Shown here in pieces: positions 44,220 to 47,629 of a DNA stretch of 47,629 nucleotides. The DNA comes from Prochlorococcus sp. AG-670-O17 (GTDB lineage: Bacteria; Cyanobacteriota; Cyanobacteriia; PCC-6307; Cyanobiaceae). Location: the NCBI GenBank assembly GCA_003211315.1, contig QCTC01000007.1:1-47629 (forward strand). The letters run 5' to 3'. The notes under the pieces were generated by a model. The model was not told the origin of the DNA and did not search any database. It was given only the letters and a program-made list of their open reading frames with translations. Position numbers and translations under genes: made by a program. The first letter of the stretch is position 1. Each line of letters opens with the position of its first letter.

Positions 44220-45878
44220 CTAAGCTGTCGATATAATATTTTGAACGGCACTTTTAGCCAATTTCAAAGGGCTAAAAGTATCTCTAAGCAAAAATAAAAG
44301 TTTTTCAGCATCTTTGAATTCTAATCTATCATCCTTGATAAGGCTTAATAAAAGGTTTTTTCTTACTTCAGATCCTTTTTCACTAACAAAAAGTTTCAAC
44401 CCTGCATTCGCAACTGGTATGAGATCTGGATTGATATTTTCGGAATCCTTAAATAAGGTGTTTAATAAACTTTCAAGCTTATCTATCTGAATTCTTCCTT
44501 CATTATCAAATACAACCTTAAGAAGAATATCGACAATTTCATCCGAATTATCTGTTAAAAGTTTTTTAGCAATATATGGATAAGCAATTTTTAAAATCTT
44601 AAATTCAGGATCAAGTCTTAAAGCTAAACCTTCTTGACTTACAACAGCTCTAATTATTAAGGCAAACCTACTTGGGACTCTAAAAGGGTAAGAATACATT
44701 AGTTTTGAAAATTTATCAGTTACATTTTTTAAATTAAAATTACCAACCTCAGCCCCGAAAGATCCTCCAAGAACTTCTTTTAGTGGTTCTACAAGTTGTT
44801 CAAGATCTTGATCTTTGGTTAAAAAACCTAATTTCTGAAAATCTTTAGCCATAAGTAAATATTCTTGATTTATTAAATGCACAATTGCCTTAATAAGTGT
44901 AAGCCTATCTGAATTTGTAATAGTATCCATCATCCCAAAATCAACGTAAGCTAAGTGTCCAGCATCTACAGTTCCTCCTTTAAGAGCAAACATATTTCCA
45001 GGATGAGGATCTGCATGAAAATATCCATATTCGAATAATTGCTGCAGTCCACTTATCACGCAAGTTCTGATATAAGAAGAGGGTATCAAATTATTTTGCT
45101 CTAAAACTTCTCTGTCCCTTAATTTGACTCCATCAATCCAAGATGTTGTAATAACTCTTTTTGAGGAGAAATCTTTTTCTAATTTTGGTATAAAGACATT
45201 AGGATTGGATTTGAAAAAATCTGCAAACTTCAATGCATTTTTGCCTTCTTGCTCGTAATCAATTTCTTCAAAAAGGGATTTACCAAATTCATCTATTATT
45301 TCCCCAATACCAACACCTATATTAAGTGGTAAAAATGATCCAAACGTAGTTGCTAAAATTTTTAGAATTACAATATCTCTCCTGATTAGAAAGTACAAAT
45401 TAGGTCTTTGTACTTTTACCGCACAAAAATTATTGTTTTTCTTTTTTGCTTTGTAAACTACTCCTAAACTTGCTGATGCAATAGGTTTATCTGGAAAATC
45501 ATCAAATAATTGATTAGCAGGAAGTCCAAGTTCTTCTTCAATTATTTTTAGAGCGATTTTATGTTCAAAAGGTGGAAGATTATCTTGTAGATTTGTAAGT
45601 TCTGTTAGCCAATCTTGTCTTACAAGATCTGGCCTCGTTGAAAGTGCTTGTCCTAATTTAATAAAACATGGGCCCAAATCAGTAATTACATCAAAAAGAT
45701 ATTTTGAAAGATTTTTCTGTACATTCTTACTATTACTGTTACCTTGAAAAAGTATTCTTACTAAAAGGAAAATTAAAGTTAAAAGTATATATAAAACTCT
45801 TGGTAATAATATCCATGGCCTTAAGATTAACCAAATCATATCTTTTTTAGGCGAATATTTTGAATAAGAAGTTTCCAT
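44220..45878 (-). CDS. ABC1/ADCK (UbiB) family atypical kinase
   Basis: A 552-aa protein. The family's KxGQ-type motif is FIKLGQALSTRPDL, the Ala/Ser-rich loop is ASASLGVVYKA, and the metal and catalytic parts are YFHADPHPGN and YVDFGMMD. Cyanobacterial members affect plastoquinone, tocopherol or lipid metabolism; the precise substrate is unknown. It ends in a hydrophobic stretch. The start at 45878 gives a polar N-terminus before a membrane-near segment (about 15-45). Confidence 0.9.
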   Translation of the reverse strand: METSYSKYSPKKDMIWLILRPWILLPRVLYILLTLIFLLVRILFQGNSNSKNVQKNLSKYLFDVITDLGPCFIKLGQALSTRPDLVRQDWLTELTNLQDNLPPFEHKIALKIIEEELGLPANQLFDDFPDKPIASASLGVVYKAKKKNNNFCAVKVQRPNLYFLIRRDIVILKILATTFGSFLPLNIGVGIGEIIDEFGKSLFEEIDYEQEGKNALKFADFFKSNPNVFIPKLEKDFSSKRVITTSWIDGVKLRDREVLEQNNLIPSSYIRTCVISGLQQLFEYGYFHADPHPGNMFALKGGTVDAGHLAYVDFGMMDTITNSDRLTLIKAIVHLINQEYLLMAKDFQKLGFLTKDQDLEQLVEPLKEVLGGSFGAEVGNFNLKNVTDKFSKLMYSYPFRVPSRFALIIRAVVSQEGLALRLDPEFKILKIAYPYIAKKLLTDNSDEIVDILLKVVFDNEGRIQIDKLESLLNTLFKDSENINPDLIPVANAGLKLFVSEKGSEVRKNLLLSLIKDDRLEFKDAEKLLFLLRDTFSPLKLAKSAVQNIISTA

Positions 45879-45942
45879 TTACATCTAAAATATTAAGGAA
45901 GAATTTCACTTCAATTCATTCTATATGTGCCAATAATACTTT

Positions 45943-47352
45943 ATGAGTATTTCTTCTTTTCTAACTAAAAAGTTTTTAAAGTCACTTTTTTTCCCTGCTC
46001 ACAACAGAGGGAAAGCTTTACCAAAAGGCTTGATTAGATTATTAAAAAAACAACCAGGGTATTGGGATTTACCAGAACTTCCTGAGATGGGTTCACCATT
46101 ATCTAAAAGTGGATTGATACATGATGCGCAAATATCAATTTCAAAAAAAGTAAATACAAAAAAATGTTTCTTTGGTGTAAACGGAGCCTCTGGTTTAATT
46201 CAATCAGGAATAATCGCTATGGCTAACCCTGGTGAATATATTCTTATGCCAAGGAATGTCCATATTAGTGTTATTAAAGCTTGTGCTTTGCAGAATATTA
46301 TTCCAATATTCTTTGACATTGATTTTTCTCCAGAGACTGGACATTACATTCCAATCACTAAAAAGTGGTTTACAAATGTATTTAATAATTTAGATTTTGA
46401 AAAGAATAAAATTGTAGGAGTAATCCTAGTTAATCCCTACTATCAAGGTTATGCAACGGATCTTGAACCTTTAATTAAAATTTGTCATTTACATCATTTG
46501 CCTGTTTTAGTTGATGAAGCCCATGGTTCGTATTTTCTTTTTTGTGAAAACTATAATCTACCGAAATCAGCCTTGAGATCAAAAGCAGATTTAGTAGTAC
46601 ATTCATTACATAAGTCACTTAATGGACTTACTCAAACAGCAGTAATTTGGCATAATGGAAATATTGTTGATGAAAATAAATTAATCAGAAGCATAAATTT
46701 ACTGCAAACTACTAGTCCTAATTCTCTTTTGCTTTCTTCTTGTGAGGAGTCCATTAAAGACTGGCTTAACAAGGATAGTCTTAATAAATACAAAAAAAGA
46801 ATTTCAGAAGCAAAATCAATCTTCAATGAGTTAATAAAAAAAGAGATCCCTCTTGTTCAAACTCAAGACCCTTTAAAAATAGTATTAAATACCTCTAAAG
46901 TCGGAATTGATGGCTTTACTGCAGATAGATTCTTTTATAAAAACGGACTAATAGCTGAATTACCTGAAATGATGACTCTTACTTTTTGTCTTGGTTTTTC
47001 AAATCAAAAGGATTTTACTTTTTTGTTTAAAAATTTATGGAAAAAGTTACTAACTTATGCTAATAAATCTTATGGTTTAAAAGCTATAAAACCACCTTTT
47101 AAATTAGTTCAATCACCAGAAATACCCATAGGAGTTGCTTGGAAAAGTAAGACTTATAGTGTTCCTCTTGCTCAATCCTTAGGAAAAATTTCTGGAGATA
47201 TTATTTGTCCTTATCCTCCTGGTATACCTTTAATAGTTCCTGGAGAAAGAATAGATAAAGAAAGATTAGATTGGATAGAAGCTCAAGGTATGTATAACGA
47301 AGATCTGTTAAATTCTTATATAAGAGTCATACATAAAGAAAATAAAATATGA
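45943..47352 (+). CDS. Orn/Lys/Arg decarboxylase family protein
   Basis: A 469-aa PLP fold-I decarboxylase (short form). The PLP Asp is in VDEAHG (Asp191) and the Schiff-base Lys in HSLHKSLNG (Lys224). The C-terminus has IICPYPPGIPLIVPGE, typical of the group. It makes a polyamine precursor (cadaverine, putrescine or agmatine); in cyanobacteria arginine is the likeliest substrate. The stop overlaps the cdsA ATG by four bases (ATGA). Confidence 0.9.
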   Translation: MSISSFLTKKFLKSLFFPAHNRGKALPKGLIRLLKKQPGYWDLPELPEMGSPLSKSGLIHDAQISISKKVNTKKCFFGVNGASGLIQSGIIAMANPGEYILMPRNVHISVIKACALQNIIPIFFDIDFSPETGHYIPITKKWFTNVFNNLDFEKNKIVGVILVNPYYQGYATDLEPLIKICHLHHLPVLVDEAHGSYFLFCENYNLPKSALRSKADLVVHSLHKSLNGLTQTAVIWHNGNIVDENKLIRSINLLQTTSPNSLLLSSCEESIKDWLNKDSLNKYKKRISEAKSIFNELIKKEIPLVQTQDPLKIVLNTSKVGIDGFTADRFFYKNGLIAELPEMMTLTFCLGFSNQKDFTFLFKNLWKKLLTYANKSYGLKAIKPPFKLVQSPEIPIGVAWKSKTYSVPLAQSLGKISGDIICPYPPGIPLIVPGERIDKERLDWIEAQGMYNEDLLNSYIRVIHKENKI

Positions 47353-47629
47353 GATTGCGAAGTGGGTTACTTATAGGATTATTTGGTTTAGTAGTTGTTT
47401 TATTAGGTGGATGGTATTTCACAATAGCAATTGCATTACTTACCTATATTGCACTTCTCGAATTTTTTAGAATGGCAGAATTCACTGGAATTAAACCAGC
47501 GACCAAAACTACATTATTTTCATCTTTCATAATTATAATTTCAACCCATCTAGAAGCCATTGGATTCCTTGATAGAGAGATATACCACTCAATTTTACCA
47601 ATATGCTCAGTAGGTATATGTGCGTGGTT
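47349..47629 (+). CDS. cdsA: Phosphatidate cytidylyltransferase, N-terminal part (3' truncated)
   Basis: Opens MRLRSGLLIGLFGLVVVLLG with several TM helices (about 4-20, 22-35, 53-66, 82-94) and runs off the window after 93 codons. The hydrophobic N-terminus with the LEFFRM pattern is that of CdsA, which makes CDP-diacylglycerol. The catalytic C-terminal motif is not in the window. Coupled to the decarboxylase by a 4-nt overlap. Confidence 0.75.
   Translation, partial: MRLRSGLLIGLFGLVVVLLGGWYFTIAIALLTYIALLEFFRMAEFTGIKPATKTTLFSSFIIIISTHLEAIGFLDREIYHSILPICSVGICAW

Overview
The window is AT-rich (roughly 30% GC by eye), densely coded, and almost certainly from a high-light-adapted Prochlorococcus or a very close picocyanobacterium. 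Supporting signs are the high-light-inducible (Hli) proteins, the clock kinase SasA, a petH without a CpcD linker, the zwf-opcA pair, an ABC1/UbiB kinase, and long runs of very small ORFs between housekeeping genes. Most genes lack a clear Shine-Dalgarno (SD) sequence, so the few strong ones stand out. The strain cannot be named from this sequence alone.

Region by region. (1) 1-3917: three genes of the ligase-associated DNA repair cassette (ATP-dependent DNA ligase, truncated by the window edge; Lhr-like helicase; PdeM-like phosphoesterase). (2) 4135-5066: a secreted small protein, a few tiny ORFs and several hairpins. (3) 5173-11568: a phosphate/arsenate locus. On the minus strand lie arsR-pstC-pstA-pstB. 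Divergent from arsR are a GAPDH gene and arsJ, which together make and export 1-arseno-3-phosphoglycerate. Convergent to arsJ is pstS. Two tandem ATCAA-N6-TTGAT palindromes sit between arsR and gap, and two more of the same form lie upstream of pstS. This suggests that one ArsR-type repressor controls arsenate detoxification and phosphate uptake together. No phoB/phoR is present in the window. (4) 11677-14218: a K+ channel with an RCK domain, a DUF1499 protein and several tiny membrane ORFs.

(5) 14219-24397: a 10-kb accessory stretch of small, mostly unknown genes. It contains two adjacent hli genes, a glutamine amidotransferase, a short-chain dehydrogenase, a Trp-rich TIGR02450-type protein, a DnaJ-like zinc-finger protein, an operon of three small Cys-containing proteins with strong SDs, terminator hairpins, a DnaA-box-like cluster, and two decayed genes (one resembling DUF3764). 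It looks like a small-protein/hli island.

(6) 24398-47629: core metabolism. It holds a GH57 branching-enzyme-like protein, leuA, a 7TM-HD phosphodiesterase, folD, crtE, a PAP2-like protein, cobB/cbiA, opcA, zwf, petH, a START-like protein, tRNA-Glu, sasA, a CpcS-like protein, prs, malQ, a RodZ-like HTH membrane protein, an ABC1 kinase, an Orn/Lys/Arg decarboxylase and the 5' end of cdsA. Glycogen metabolism (GH57, malQ), the oxidative pentose phosphate pathway (zwf, opcA, prs nearby), NADPH supply (petH) and circadian output (sasA) are grouped in this half.
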